64,000 bases of DNA from Oscillospiraceae bacterium (GCA_017470325.1 JAFUES010000004.1:12441-76440), one strand, 5' to 3'; positions 48,316-58,230 are shown, counted from the first letter of the stretch. Numbers and translations: made by a program. The notes: generated by a model from the letters alone, not told the origin.

Positions 48316-50684
48316 GCCGCGCTTTGTACATTTTTCCTTGTAGCTGCCATAATGATTTTCGTATGGAATAGAGCATTTTCGGTCCGCCTCGCTGCTGTAA
48401 TCTTTGATCAGCTGTCTGGCCATACGGCGCACGTCCTCCGGCCGCACGCTGTTCTCCCCGGGCTCCGTGCGCTTGGCCTGTCCCTTCCAGTAGGCCAGGT
48501 CCTTCTCCAGGGCACGGTTGACTTCCCGCAGCCGGCGCAGGGTCTCGGCGGCCTGGTTGGGGTTGGCCTCCCGCCATGCGGCCATGGCGCTGCGCGCCTC
48601 GGTCTTCAGCGCGGGGCTCGCCTCCATCTTGGCCAGTGCGTTCTCCGCCCGCTCGATCTGCTGCTCCGTTTTGCTTATGGCCTTTCGAGTGGCGGCCTTG
48701 TCCTGCTCCTCCGCCTCCGCAAGCACGGCCTGCTGCCGCTCCAGCTTATGCTGCAGGGTGTCCAGCTGCTTGACCTTCCGGCTGTAGGCTTTCAGCTCCG
48801 CGCTGGAGCCGCGCTTGCTGGCCGCCTCCATCAGCAGCTGCCGGTCGTCGGGTACGAAGTCCCGCTCCTGGAAACGGATGTCCCTGTTGCTGATATCGAA
48901 TCGCTGAGACAAGGGGATCACTTTTCCGTTGTCGTCTTTGGTGATGGCTTCAGCAGATTTCACTTGTGAGGAATCCTTGATCACATAGGAGAGGCCGCGG
49001 CTGACCGGCTTTCCGTCTACCAGATCGCCGCCTTCGTCAAGGATGATGCTGTCATAAGGCAGCTCATTCTCATCGATATAATCGGAGAGGTCATAGCCGT
49101 CTGTCCAGTCAGGCAAGCCGCTCTCCTGGATCTCTCCCAGGCCCAGCTCCTGCCGGGCGTTGGCGAAGATTTCCGCAGCCTCCATGTCTCTGGTATCGAA
49201 CGGGTGTTCCATCTTCGCATATACAGTATACAGGGAGCCGGGATTATCCCGTTGCGTATACCGCATGGCATAGTCTTTGTTCTCGGTAAAGTACTGCCAG
49301 TCATGAAAGACGGTAAAGCCGCCGCCTTTCTTGGAGCCGTGATAGAACAGCTTTGTGTATCCCGCCTTCCTGGCCGCCTCATCTACCATACGCTGCGCTT
49401 TCGCCGTGTTCCCGTTGTTGACAGCTTCCATATACTCAGCATCCCGTTCTGATCTCTGCTCTTTCTTACTTGCCTTTTCTGCAAGAGCTTTTTCATAGGC
49501 GATTTGAATAGCTGTTTTTACCTCTTGACTTTTATCCTCCGATGTGCGTATAATATCTCCAGAAGCTTTTCTGCCATTTTTGAGCGCCTCCCCCTGGGAG
49601 GAAGAGCCCTTACCGGCAGGAAAGTTTCTTTGTCTTATGCTACCGATACTATATGTTGTTTCGTCCTTTTCGTTTAGCCCTGCGGAGAATTGAACAAGAT
49701 AATAGGATCCATCAGCATCCCTAAAGTTTGCATTGTAGTAATTGAAACCATCTTCGCCAACATCGTTTTTATGCTTGCTGTTCAAATCTGGGCGGTATCT
49801 ATAAAACCGAGCGACCTGGATGAGCTCGTCAATGTGAGTAGCAATACGCCCTTTCCGTGCATAATCTTCATCGTTCAGGAGTTGTTCCACTTGACTGGCA
49901 ATAGCGGAAACATGCTGATCGCTCAGCTTATATGCAGACCTGGCTGTAAGGATCAGTACATGTCCGTCTGTCGTCGGGATTGCTATATCCTGATTTTTGC
50001 GGATCTGCTCATTGATATAGTTTTCGATCTGTTTTCCCCACTTGGATGAATCAGTTCCAGTCAGGACCTGACGGTCCGCCTGCACATAATACCGCCCGGA
50101 ATCCTCGATCTCTCGGATCTCATACTGCACCCGGCCGCCGTCACTGGCGGTCATTTTTCTATCTTCTGTGGACAAATCGTTTTCATTTTGGGCAGATTCG
50201 TTCTCGATTTGAGCAGATCTGTTATCGGTTTGGGCATTCCGCGCGGCCTCGGTCAGGGCCTTGTCCCAGATCTTCTGCAGCTGGTCCATGTAGCTGAGCA
50301 TGGCTTTGGCTTCCTCGTGGTAAGCTTCCACGCCGGAGAAGGCCTTCCGGATCTTCGCGGCCCATTCCTTCAGCCAGGCATGGATCCGGTCAAAGAGGCT
50401 GGGGTTTTCCCTGGCCAGGGTGCTGACCACGCTGCTGCGCTTGAGCATCATCTCGCAGCCGTCGGCCACCACCTCATCCAACGCGCCGTCGAAGTCCAGC
50501 TCTCCGGTGGTGTCCCGGGCCATCTTCTCATTGACCAGCTCGCTCAGGCTCTTGCCCTGCCACTCCAGCAGGTGGTCCACCAGGAAGCTCTTCAGATCCT
50601 CGTACAGCTCCGGCGCGTTCTCCTGGATGAAGTGGGTCAGCTCATGGCCGGCTGTGCGCACGATGGCCACGCGCCCGGCGTTCA

Positions 50685-50724
50685 AAATAAACCCAGCCCT
50701 ATGCCTTATGGCACAGGGCTGGGT
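50685..50724 (-). terminator. terminator of nifJ
   Basis: On the minus strand ACCCAGCCCT (50724-50715) pairs with AGGGCTGGGT (50700-50691), with an inner TGCC/GGCA stem, followed by TTATTTTG. Confidence 0.8.
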
Positions 50725-50738
50725 CAGGATTTTGCTGT

Positions 50739-53700
50739 TTACTTGCCGGCCAGCTTGCGGTACTTGTCGTAGCGCTTGGTGGTGAAGTCCTCCGCCTCGG
50801 CGAAGAGCCGCTCGGCGATCTCAGGGAAGGTGCGGGTCAGGGAGGCGAAACGGGTTTCGCCCATCATGTAATCCCGCAGCTTGCCGTTGGGCGCGGCGGA
50901 ATCCAGGGAGAAGGGATTCTTGCCCTCTTCCACGTCGGGGTTGTAGCGGAACAGGGGCCAGAAGCCGCATTCCACCGCTTCCTTGCCCTCGTCCATGACC
51001 TTGGCCATGCCCTTGGACAGGCCGTGGTTGATGCAGGGGGCGTAGGCGATGACGATGGAGGGACCCTTGTGGGCGGCTGCTTCCTTCAGGCACTTGATCA
51101 CGTGCTCGGGATTTGCGCCCAGGGAGACCTGCGCCACATACACATAGCCGTAGGTGGACAGGATCATGCCCAGATCCTTCTTGGGCGTGGTCTTGCCCGC
51201 GGCGGCAAACTGGACGCTGGCGCCGATGGGCGTGGCCTTGGAGGCCTGACCGCCGGTGTTGGCGTAGAGCTCGTTGTCCACCACCAGCACATTCAGATCC
51301 AGGCCGGAGGCCATCACGTGGTCCAGGCCGCCGTAGCCGATATCATAGGCCCAGCCGTCGCCGCCGAACATCCAGATGGCCTTCTTGGTCAGGGTGTCCT
51401 CCCGCTGGCGCAGGAAGTCGATGTCCGCGCTGCTCTCGCCGGTGGCGGCGATGGCCTCGCGCACCGCGTCGGACAGCTCCGCCGTCTTGTCGTCGTCGTC
51501 ACCCTCGGCCAGCCAGGCTTCCAGGGCGGCCTTCAGCTTTTCGTCGGCGGTCACGTCCACGATGGCCTGGGCGTGCATCTTGGCCTGATCCCGCAGCTGC
51601 TGGGCGGACAGGCTGATGCCCAGGGCGAACTCGGCGTTGTTCTCAAACAGGGAGTTGGAGAAGGCCGGGCCGTGGCCACGCTTGTTGGTGGTCTGCGGGA
51701 AGGTGGGGGTGTAGAAGCCGTAGGCCTGGGAGCAGCCGGTGGCGTTGGCCACATACATCCGGTCGCCGAAGAGCTGAGTCAGGAGCTTGATGTACGGGGT
51801 CTCGCCGCAGCCGGGGCAGGCGCCGGAGAACTCGTACAGGGGCTGCTCGTACTGGCTGCCCTTGGCGGAAAACTTGCTCATGGGATTCTTCTTCTCGGAG
51901 AGGGTCAGGCAGTAATCCCAATTCTTCTGCTCAGGAAGCTGCTCGTCCAGCGGCACCATCTTGAGGGCCTTCACCTTGGAGGGGCACACATTGGCGCAGC
52001 TGCCGCAGCCCTGGCAGTCCAGCACGTCCACCTGGATGCGGTAGGTATAATCTTCAAAGCCCTTGCCCAAGGCTTTCTTGGTCACGCAGCCCTCGGGCGC
52101 GGCAGCGGCCTCGTCGGCGGTGAACAGGAAGGGACGGATGGCGGCATGGGGGCAGACCAGAGAGCAGCGGTTGCAGCCGATGCACTTGTCCGCGTCCCAC
52201 ACGGGTACGTTGTCCGCCACGCCGCGCTTTTCATACTTGGCCATGGCGATGGGCATGATGCCGTCGGAAGTGCTGGCAAAGGTGCTGACAGGGATATCGT
52301 CACCCTTGGCCTTGTTCATGGGGATCAGGACCTTGCGCACGAATTCGGGCAGGCTCTCGTCCACCACCTCCACGTCGTCGGTCAGCTCGGCCCACTCGGC
52401 GGGGATGTCGATCTTCACCATGTCGGTCAGGCCCCGGTCGATGGCGGCCAGATTCATGTTGACGATCTTCTCGCCCTTGCGGGAGAAGCTCTTCACCGCG
52501 GCGTCCTTCATGTGCTGCACGGCCTCGTCGATGGGCAGGACATTGGCCAGCTTGAAGAAGGCGGCCTGGAGGATGGTGCTGGTACGGTTGCCCAGACCGA
52601 TCTCGGCGGCGATGTCGGTGGCGTCGATGGTATAGAAGTTGATCTGCCGCTGGGCCAGGATCCGCTTGGCGCGGTTGGACAGATTGTCATAGAGCTGCTG
52701 GCCCTTCCAGCGGGTGTTCAGCAGGAAGATGCCGCCGGGCTTGACTTCGTTGACGATGTCGTAGGTGTGCATGTAGCTTTGCTTGTGGCAGGCCACAAAG
52801 TCGCCCATGGTCACATAGTAGGTGGACAGGATGGGCTCATGGCCGAAGCGCAGGTGGCTGCGGGTCAGGCCGCCGGACTTTTTGGCGTCATACTGGAAGT
52901 AGGCCTGCACGTACTGGTCGGTGTTGTCGCCGATGATCTTGCAGGAGTTCTTGTTGGCGCCCACGGTGCCGTCGGAGCCAAGGCCCCAGAACTTGCAGGA
53001 GATGATGCTCTTGCCGGCGGTGACGATGTTCTCGCCCACAGGCAGGGAGTGGAAGGTCAGATCGTCGGTGATGCCCACGGTGAAGTGGTTCTTCTGCTCG
53101 CCGGCCATGTTGTCGAACACGGCCTTGATCTGGGCCGGGGTGGTGTCCTTGGAGCTGAGGCCATAGCGGCCGCCCAGCAGCTTGAGGAAGCGCCCGCTCT
53201 CCAGCAGCGCGGTGCCTACATCCTCATACAGAGGCTCACCCAGGGCGCCGGATTCCTTGGTGCGGTCCAGGGCGGTGATGACCTTGCAGCTGGCGGGGAT
53301 GGCGTCCACGAAGTGCTTCAGGGAGAAGGGACGGTACAGGTGAACCTGGATGAGACCCACCTTCTCGCCCTGGGCGGTCAGGTAGTCCACCACCTCGCGG
53401 GCGGCGTCGCACACGGAGCCCATGGCCACGATGACCCGCTCCGCGTCGGGAGCGCCGAAGTAGTTGAACAGCTTATACTCTCTGCCGGTCAGGGCGGAGA
53501 TCTTCTCCATGTACTCCTCCACGATGGCGGGGAAGGCGTCGTACAGGGGGTTGGCGGCTTCCTTGTGCTGGAAGTACACGTCGTCGTTTTCGCCGGTGTT
53601 GCGGATGCTGGGATGCTCCGGGTTCAGCGCCCGGTCGCGGAATTTCTTCAGCTCGTCCCAGTCCACCAGCTTGCCCATGTCGTCGAAGTCCAGGACCTCG

Positions 53701-54254
53701 ATCTTCTGGATCTCATGGCTGGTGCGGAAGCCGTCGAAGAAGTGCTGCACGGGGATGTGGCCTTTGATGGCGGACAGGTGCGCCACGGCGCCCATGTCCA
53801 TGCATTCCTGGACGCTGGAAGAGGCCAGCTGGGCCCAGCCGGTCTGCCGACATGCCATCACGTCCTGATGGTCGCCGAAGATGGACAGACTGGCGGCGGC
53901 CAGGGAGCGGGCCGCCACATGCATCACCGCGGGCATATGTAAGCCGGCGATGCGGTACATGGGCGGGATCATCAGCATCAGGCCCTGGGAAGAGGTGTAG
54001 GTGGTGGCCACGGAGCCCGCCTCCAGCGCGCCCTGCAGGGCGCCGCAGGCGCCGGCCTCGGCCTGCATCTCCATCAGCTTGACCCGGCTGCCGTAGATGT
54101 TTTTCATCCCGTGGGCTGCCCACTCGTCCACATGGGTGGCCATGGGGCTGGACGGGGTGATGGGGTAGATGGTCGCCACTTCGGTAAAGGCATAGGAGAT
54201 GTACGACGCGGCCTCGTTACCGTCCATGGACTTGAAGACTTTCTTGTCTGCCAT
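50739..54254 (-). CDS. nifJ: pyruvate:ferredoxin (flavodoxin) oxidoreductase
   Basis: A full-length 1171-residue homodimeric PFOR that converts pyruvate and CoA to acetyl-CoA, CO2 and reduced ferredoxin. Domain order is complete: pyrimidine-binding domain with TIYPITPSSPMATHVDEWA, the transferase domain, two [4Fe-4S] motifs CIGCNRCSLVC and CQGCGSCANVC, a third cluster CPGCGETPY, and the TPP site GGDGWAYDIGYGGLDH with NTGGQAS. AGGAGGAAAC precedes the ATG, and it has a consensus promoter. It is the likely electron source for the dehydratase activator encoded further on. Confidence 0.96.
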   Translation of the reverse strand: MADKKVFKSMDGNEAASYISYAFTEVATIYPITPSSPMATHVDEWAAHGMKNIYGSRVKLMEMQAEAGACGALQGALEAGSVATTYTSSQGLMLMIPPMYRIAGLHMPAVMHVAARSLAAASLSIFGDHQDVMACRQTGWAQLASSSVQECMDMGAVAHLSAIKGHIPVQHFFDGFRTSHEIQKIEVLDFDDMGKLVDWDELKKFRDRALNPEHPSIRNTGENDDVYFQHKEAANPLYDAFPAIVEEYMEKISALTGREYKLFNYFGAPDAERVIVAMGSVCDAAREVVDYLTAQGEKVGLIQVHLYRPFSLKHFVDAIPASCKVITALDRTKESGALGEPLYEDVGTALLESGRFLKLLGGRYGLSSKDTTPAQIKAVFDNMAGEQKNHFTVGITDDLTFHSLPVGENIVTAGKSIISCKFWGLGSDGTVGANKNSCKIIGDNTDQYVQAYFQYDAKKSGGLTRSHLRFGHEPILSTYYVTMGDFVACHKQSYMHTYDIVNEVKPGGIFLLNTRWKGQQLYDNLSNRAKRILAQRQINFYTIDATDIAAEIGLGNRTSTILQAAFFKLANVLPIDEAVQHMKDAAVKSFSRKGEKIVNMNLAAIDRGLTDMVKIDIPAEWAELTDDVEVVDESLPEFVRKVLIPMNKAKGDDIPVSTFASTSDGIMPIAMAKYEKRGVADNVPVWDADKCIGCNRCSLVCPHAAIRPFLFTADEAAAAPEGCVTKKALGKGFEDYTYRIQVDVLDCQGCGSCANVCPSKVKALKMVPLDEQLPEQKNWDYCLTLSEKKNPMSKFSAKGSQYEQPLYEFSGACPGCGETPYIKLLTQLFGDRMYVANATGCSQAYGFYTPTFPQTTNKRGHGPAFSNSLFENNAEFALGISLSAQQLRDQAKMHAQAIVDVTADEKLKAALEAWLAEGDDDDKTAELSDAVREAIAATGESSADIDFLRQREDTLTKKAIWMFGGDGWAYDIGYGGLDHVMASGLDLNVLVVDNELYANTGGQASKATPIGASVQFAAAGKTTPKKDLGMILSTYGYVYVAQVSLGANPEHVIKCLKEAAAHKGPSIVIAYAPCINHGLSKGMAKVMDEGKEAVECGFWPLFRYNPDVEEGKNPFSLDSAAPNGKLRDYMMGETRFASLTRTFPEIAERLFAEAEDFTTKRYDKYRKLAGK

Positions 54255-54324
54255 AGTTTCCTCCTTGATTTCTCTGTTTTGCGGGGATCACAGCGCACTT
54301 TTACGCGCCGGAAAAAGTAAGAAT

Positions 54325-54353
54325 ATTGTAGTGCAGAGCGGAAAAAATGTCAA
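54325..54353 (-). promoter_or_regulatory. consensus promoter of nifJ
   Basis: On the minus strand TTGACA (54353-54348) and TACAAT (54330-54325) are 17 bases apart, about 70 bases before the start. Confidence 0.8.
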
Positions 54354-54398
54354 CTTTTGGGAATAGATTGACGAGGGGAAAAACAGGGAAATTGCGCC

Positions 54399-54845
54399 CT
54401 ATTCCAGCTTCAGCCGCATCTGCTTGTGGGGGATGCCGTCATCCAGGAATTCCTCCGAGCAGATTTGGAAGCCCTCCCGGGCATAGTAACCGGTGGCGTA
54501 GCTCTGGGCTTCCACATAAATCTCCCTTGCGCCCAGCTTTTCCCGGGCGGTGCGGATCCCGTCCCGCAGCAGCCGGCCGCCAAGGCCGGTGCCTCGGTCT
54601 ACGGTGAGCACCCGGCTGATGCGCACGGTGCCCGGCTCGTCGGCCTTGGGGAACATACGCATGTATGCGGTGACACGGCCGGTCTCATCGGCGTAAAACA
54701 GATGCAGACTGTCCTGGTCCCGGCCGTCCAGATCCGGGTATGGGCAGTGCTGCTCCACCACGAACACGTCGTGCCGGGCCTTCAGCAGGGCGTAGAGCTG
54801 GTCGATATCCAGCTCCCGAAAGGTTTTCACATACAGAGTATCCAT
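54399..54845 (-). CDS. GNAT N-acetyltransferase of the ElaA type
   Basis: A 148-residue GNAT protein. LYALLKARHDVFVVEQHCPYPDLDGRD is cut here to its key parts: VFVVEQ, CPY and DLDGRD, the ElaA signature. The acetyl-CoA loop is RGTGLGGRLLRDGI and the end is YYAREGFQ. The acceptor is unknown. The ATG at 54845 is chosen because GAGGT precedes it; the longer frame begins inside the downstream terminator of the dehydratase operon. It stands alone between nifJ and that operon. Confidence 0.88.
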   Translation of the reverse strand: MDTLYVKTFRELDIDQLYALLKARHDVFVVEQHCPYPDLDGRDQDSLHLFYADETGRVTAYMRMFPKADEPGTVRISRVLTVDRGTGLGGRLLRDGIRTAREKLGAREIYVEAQSYATGYYAREGFQICSEEFLDDGIPHKQMRLKLE

Positions 54846-54902
54846 TGGTCTACCTCGCAGAATTGTTTTCCTTATTATGCCACGGTGCAGCGATCCGCGC
54901 AA

Positions 54903-54937
54903 GAAAAAACCGCGGCATGGACCTGCCATGCCGCGGC
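54903..54937 (-). terminator. terminator of dehydratase operon 1
   Basis: On the minus strand an 11-bp perfect stem (54936-54926 with 54920-54910) with a 5-base loop is followed by TTTTTTC. Confidence 0.85.
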
Positions 54938-54949
54938 TGTGCTTTGGGC

Positions 54950-55135
54950 TTATACGATGCGCCGGTCGCGCACCTGGGAATCGTAGTGCTTGTTCAGGAA
55001 GGGACGGACCACGTAGTAGATCAGCTTGTTTTCCGCGTTGGTCATGTAGATGGTGAAGGTGACCGCGAAGGTGACCAGGCCGATCACGGTGAGCTTGCCC
55101 AGCACTTTCAGAAGGAATTTACAGACTTTGTTCAT
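54950..55135 (-). CDS. small membrane protein of dehydratase operon 1, unknown family
   Basis: A 61-residue protein: basic N-terminus (MNKVCKFLLKVLGK), one membrane helix (about 14-32), and a short tail with YYVVRPFLNKHYDS. It is clearly related to the 72-residue protein at 62962-63180 (shared KF, K-LG, VV-PFL, HYD). It lies 18 bases after the large dehydratase subunit gene and ends at the operon terminator. No family with a known role is recognised. Its conserved place in both operons suggests that it anchors or assists the dehydratase. Confidence 0.75.
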   Translation of the reverse strand: MNKVCKFLLKVLGKLTVIGLVTFAVTFTIYMTNAENKLIYYVVRPFLNKHYDSQVRDRRIV

Positions 55136-55153
55136 ACCAGGATACCGCCTTTC

Positions 55154-56761
55154 TTAATACGCGTCGGAGTCGTCGAACTCCACGATGGTGGGATCCAGCG
55201 GCTTTTCGCCCAGGACGACGGACATGTAGTTGTTGACGCAGTTGCGCATGTCCTGACGGGAGACGGTGCGGCTGTCCTGCAGGTCATGCTCGATGAAGAT
55301 GAAGTGGAAGCCCAGTTCCCTAGCCTGCTCCTCCATCAGTGCATGGAAGCCGAGGGTGCCGTTGCAGGCGATGTTGTCGTTCATCAGCACCATGTCGCAG
55401 TTAAAGCGCTTGGCCCAATCCCACACGGCGTTATAGTTGTCCCAGCCGCCCACGGCGTGATGCCGCATGGTGGCCCGCTGGGTGAGGGCGGTCAGGTCGT
55501 CCATGCCCTTGTCCCGGTCCTCGGTGTCGATCATGTTGAAGCCCATGGTGGAGTCCATGTTCAGCACGATGTTGATGCCCCAGCAGTTCTGTACCCAGGT
55601 GGGGAAGTCGCAGTAGTACACAGCGGAGGGGCCCCAAAGGAAGGCGCGGTGGCGGGTCTTGCCGCCGAAGGGCTCATGCTTTTCTTCATAGCACTTGCGC
55701 ATGAGCTTGATGACCTTGCGGTCGTTCTTGTTGAAGTGCGGCTCCTGGCCGTTTACGCTCTGCCACTCATACAGACGGTACAGGGTCTCCGCAATGCCGC
55801 AGAGGGCGGAATACGGAGTCTTGAAGATCTCCCACTTTTCCAGCTCGATGTTGTTCTGCTCGTTGAGGAGCTTGGCGTATTTGACGAACTCATCCCAATC
55901 GTACTTGACGCCGTAGTGCTCCTCCACGAAGGCGATGGCCGCCTCCAGCGTGGCGCGGGAATAGGGAATGGCTTCCGGGGTCTGGTGCTGCATGGCCAAG
56001 GTGATGGGGAAGTCCGGCTTGTCGATGCGGCGGCGCTGGAACATGGAGGTGGATTCGGAGGCGTTGCAGGGCATGTTCGTGGAGAGCATGATCTTGCCCA
56101 CCTTCAGGAAAGCGTCGTCCAAGGCAACGCCGGTCTCCGCCGCGCAGCGGGAGCACACGTCCGCGGGAAGGCCGAAGGACTCGGCCACGTCGATGTAGTA
56201 AGGCTCGATATGCTGGTCAATATCGCAGATGATGAATTCCGGCAGCGTCTGCATGGGGAAGGGATACAGGCCCTTGAAGCCCATCAGGAACAGGGGAGAG
56301 ATGGTCTCGTCATAGGGGATGATGTTTTCCGTGTCGGGACCGCCGCCAAAGCGTCCGTCGTTTTTCAGACCAAAGGCGATCTTCTTGGTCAGGGACTGGA
56401 CGATGGCATGCATGTTCATATGGGCGACCTTCAGCTCGGGGCCGCGATAGCCCTCAAACAGGCGGTCGATGAACATGAAAGTACCCAGGTAGGAGCCCAT
56501 CCAGCGGTACTCCCAGAAGCCCTTCAGAATGGGAATGGGGGCGGAGGCCACCATCTGCCCCATGGCCAGCAGATTGTTGAGCCAGGCGACATAGTCCACC
56601 ATGGTGGACTTCACGCCGCGCCACTCACGCCACTTGGCCACGCCGGTCTTGTCGTAATAGCGGCTTCTCAGGCCGCCGACGCCATGCTCGGCCTGCCACA
56701 CGGGGTCAAAGCGCTCCAGCGCCTTATCGATGGGAGCGATCATTTTGTCAAGCAATTTCAT
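55154..56761 (-). CDS. 2-hydroxyacyl-CoA dehydratase, large subunit (operon 1)
   Basis: A 535-residue protein homologous to subunits of 2-hydroxyglutaryl-CoA-type dehydratases, radical enzymes removing water from 2-hydroxyacyl-CoA. Possible cluster ligands are the cysteines in ADVCSRCAAETG and TNMPCNASESTS, conserved with the paralogue at 61330-62946 (GDPCPMCQAESG, CNEACDASVSTS). It is longer than HgdA or HadB (about 410-480). The ATG at 56761 begins one base after the stop of the small subunit gene and follows GGGAGGG. Operon 1 has no activator gene, so it probably depends on the activator of operon 2. Confidence 0.82.
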   Translation of the reverse strand: MKLLDKMIAPIDKALERFDPVWQAEHGVGGLRSRYYDKTGVAKWREWRGVKSTMVDYVAWLNNLLAMGQMVASAPIPILKGFWEYRWMGSYLGTFMFIDRLFEGYRGPELKVAHMNMHAIVQSLTKKIAFGLKNDGRFGGGPDTENIIPYDETISPLFLMGFKGLYPFPMQTLPEFIICDIDQHIEPYYIDVAESFGLPADVCSRCAAETGVALDDAFLKVGKIMLSTNMPCNASESTSMFQRRRIDKPDFPITLAMQHQTPEAIPYSRATLEAAIAFVEEHYGVKYDWDEFVKYAKLLNEQNNIELEKWEIFKTPYSALCGIAETLYRLYEWQSVNGQEPHFNKNDRKVIKLMRKCYEEKHEPFGGKTRHRAFLWGPSAVYYCDFPTWVQNCWGINIVLNMDSTMGFNMIDTEDRDKGMDDLTALTQRATMRHHAVGGWDNYNAVWDWAKRFNCDMVLMNDNIACNGTLGFHALMEEQARELGFHFIFIEHDLQDSRTVSRQDMRNCVNNYMSVVLGEKPLDPTIVEFDDSDAY

Positions 56762-56762
56762 C

Positions 56763-57950
56763 TTATTTCCCTCCCTGGATCTGCTTGATCTCAAGCGATT
56801 CGATGAAGGCCTGGAAGCGGGTGCGCAGCTGGCCCACCGCGCCCAGGGCGTATTCCTTTTCGATGGTGCAGGTGGGGATGTGCTGCTCATTGATGAAGAT
56901 GTGGGACTTGAGCACCTTCTCATAGCTCCAGAACTCACAGAACTTCATGTTCTCGTAGATGATGCCGTCAGCCTTGAATTCGTCATACAGCCGCCGCACC
57001 TCATTGGTGCGCTGGTCGATCTTGCCGCCGTCCATAAAGCGGGCGCACTGGTTCCAGTGCAGGTAGTGGCGGCAGATGGCGTCAAAGGCGCTCTCATTGG
57101 CGTAGATCTCGATCTCCTCCCGGCTGGGGAAGCTGCCGAAGCAGTAGCGGTCGGCCACCACCATGGCGCCGCAGGTCTCGATCAGCTTGGTGAAGTCCGG
57201 ATCGTCGATCTCGGAGCCCACCACGACCACTCTGGCCCGGAAGGGGAACTGGGGTTCCGGCTCGCGGGTCTTCAGCTCTTCCAGGGTCTCCTCCAGGTAG
57301 GGCAGGATCAGATCGTGGGGACAGACCTGGCTGACCAGTTGGATCACATGGAACTCATAGCCGGTGATGGGGGGATTGTCCAGCTTGCGCAGATTGCCGA
57401 TCTCTGTGATGACCCGGCAGAGGCGGTTGTGCTTTTCCACCGCCTGACGGATGGCCTCGTCGGAGACGTCCACGCCCAGCTTGTCCCGCAGGGGCTCCAG
57501 CACCTTTTTCCGCAGCTGGACCTTGTAATACTCCAGGTTGATGTTGTCGCCCTTCATGGGCGGGTCGATCTGGGTGAGGAAGAACTTGTCGTTCTTCACG
57601 GGGTTGATGAGGGAGAAATGCTCCTCCATCCGGTCCATGGTGGCGCAGCATTCCGCGCCCAGCAGGGCGTCCAGATAGTTGTAGCCGCCCTCAATGGCGC
57701 GCTCGAGGATGGATCTTGCGTAGGGACATGAACGGTTGGTCATGTAGTAGCCTGCGATGTCCGTGGATGTGCAGCGGGGGGCACGCAGACGGCTGGAGAA
57801 GCAGCCGGGCAGGTTCAGCAGCACTTCGGGGATATAGTAGCAGTTGTATCCCAGCGCGTGCTGACCGGCCGCCTTGGCCTGGTCTACCAGTTCATTCTGC
57901 GCGTCCTGCAGCAGATTCTCAAAGTAGATCAGATGCTTCAGGTCTTTCAT
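56763..57950 (-). CDS. 2-hydroxyacyl-CoA dehydratase, small subunit (operon 1)
   Basis: A 395-residue protein of the BcrC/BadD/HgdB family. Conserved blocks shared with 60117-61328 are MKDLKHLIYFENLL, LPGCFSSRLRAPRCTS, ITGYEFHVIQLVS, VVVGSEIDDPDFTKLI, MKFCEFWSYE and GQLRTRFQAFIES. The cysteines in PGC, PRC and FCEFW are likely cluster ligands. The ATG at 57950 matches the start of the paralogue (KDLKHLI); 13 extra in-frame codons upstream are not used. GAGAGGTG precedes it. The substrate is not known; lactoyl-, phenyllactyl-, hydroxyglutaryl- or hydroxyisocaproyl-CoA are the family choices. Confidence 0.83.
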   Translation of the reverse strand: MKDLKHLIYFENLLQDAQNELVDQAKAAGQHALGYNCYYIPEVLLNLPGCFSSRLRAPRCTSTDIAGYYMTNRSCPYARSILERAIEGGYNYLDALLGAECCATMDRMEEHFSLINPVKNDKFFLTQIDPPMKGDNINLEYYKVQLRKKVLEPLRDKLGVDVSDEAIRQAVEKHNRLCRVITEIGNLRKLDNPPITGYEFHVIQLVSQVCPHDLILPYLEETLEELKTREPEPQFPFRARVVVVGSEIDDPDFTKLIETCGAMVVADRYCFGSFPSREEIEIYANESAFDAICRHYLHWNQCARFMDGGKIDQRTNEVRRLYDEFKADGIIYENMKFCEFWSYEKVLKSHIFINEQHIPTCTIEKEYALGAVGQLRTRFQAFIESLEIKQIQGGK

Positions 57951-57984
57951 GCCAAACACCTCTCTTTCTAAAGATTTGCGACCT

Positions 57985-57999
57985 CTCACCTGAGGTGAG
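57985..57999. promoter_or_regulatory. 15-bp palindrome in the leader of dehydratase operon 1
   Basis: CTCACCT-G-AGGTGAG is a perfect inverted repeat about 5-20 bases after the expected transcription start, a classic repressor position. It is absent from the leader of operon 2. Confidence 0.55.
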
Positions 58000-58010
58000 T
58001 ATTCGATAAA

Positions 58011-58039
58011 ATGTTATCATGCCGGGGCAATTTCGTCAA
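58011..58039 (-). promoter_or_regulatory. sigma-A promoter of dehydratase operon 1
   Basis: On the minus strand TTGACG (58039-58034) and TAACAT (58016-58011) are 17 bases apart. A second candidate, TTTACA-16-TAAAAT, lies further upstream (about 58046-58073). Confidence 0.6.
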
Positions 58040-58131
58040 CGATTTGATTTTAGACAATCTTTTGCGATTGTAAAAAGTCGGGACATTTTCGGGAAATTTA
58101 CCGGGGGTTCATTTTTCCCTGCGCTTTTCTC

Positions 58132-58160
58132 TTGCACAGCGGCAAGAAAAATGGTAAGCT
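58132..58160 (+). promoter_or_regulatory. possible promoter of the P-loop protein gene
   Basis: TTGCAC (58132-58137) and TAAGCT (58155-58160) are 17 bases apart. Confidence 0.4.
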
Positions 58161-58230
58161 ACAGACAGAGATATGATTTTGCACCTTTCCATATAGAATA
58201 GAATCAATTCAAAAAAGGAGTGTGATCACC

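Larger units (their letters stand above)
48193..50685 (-). pseudogene. fragment of a phage-type large polyvalent protein (zincin, LPD and ADP-ribosyltransferase-like domains)
   Basis: An open frame of 830 codons, truncated at both ends. The first readable residues (TTG, no ribosome binding site) lie inside the nifJ terminator. Its last 60 or so residues, after about 48375, run through the amt promoter and leader and look non-coding. Inside are a zincin motif GHELTHFIQ with a later glutamate-rich helix, a domain of the phage 'large polyvalent' type (YYVQADRQVLTG, THIDELIQVA), an ADP-ribosyltransferase-like domain starting KLFYHGSKKGGGFTVF, and a long coiled coil (about 640-760). The middle is AT-richer than its flanks. 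It looks like a piece left by a lost prophage or conjugative element. Confidence 0.7.

Noticed and set aside
48193..48375. C-terminal tail of the polyvalent-protein frame as real protein
   Set aside because: It covers the amt promoter, leader hairpin and first codons of amt; the similarity to the family ends near 48375, so this is read-through of a truncated gene.
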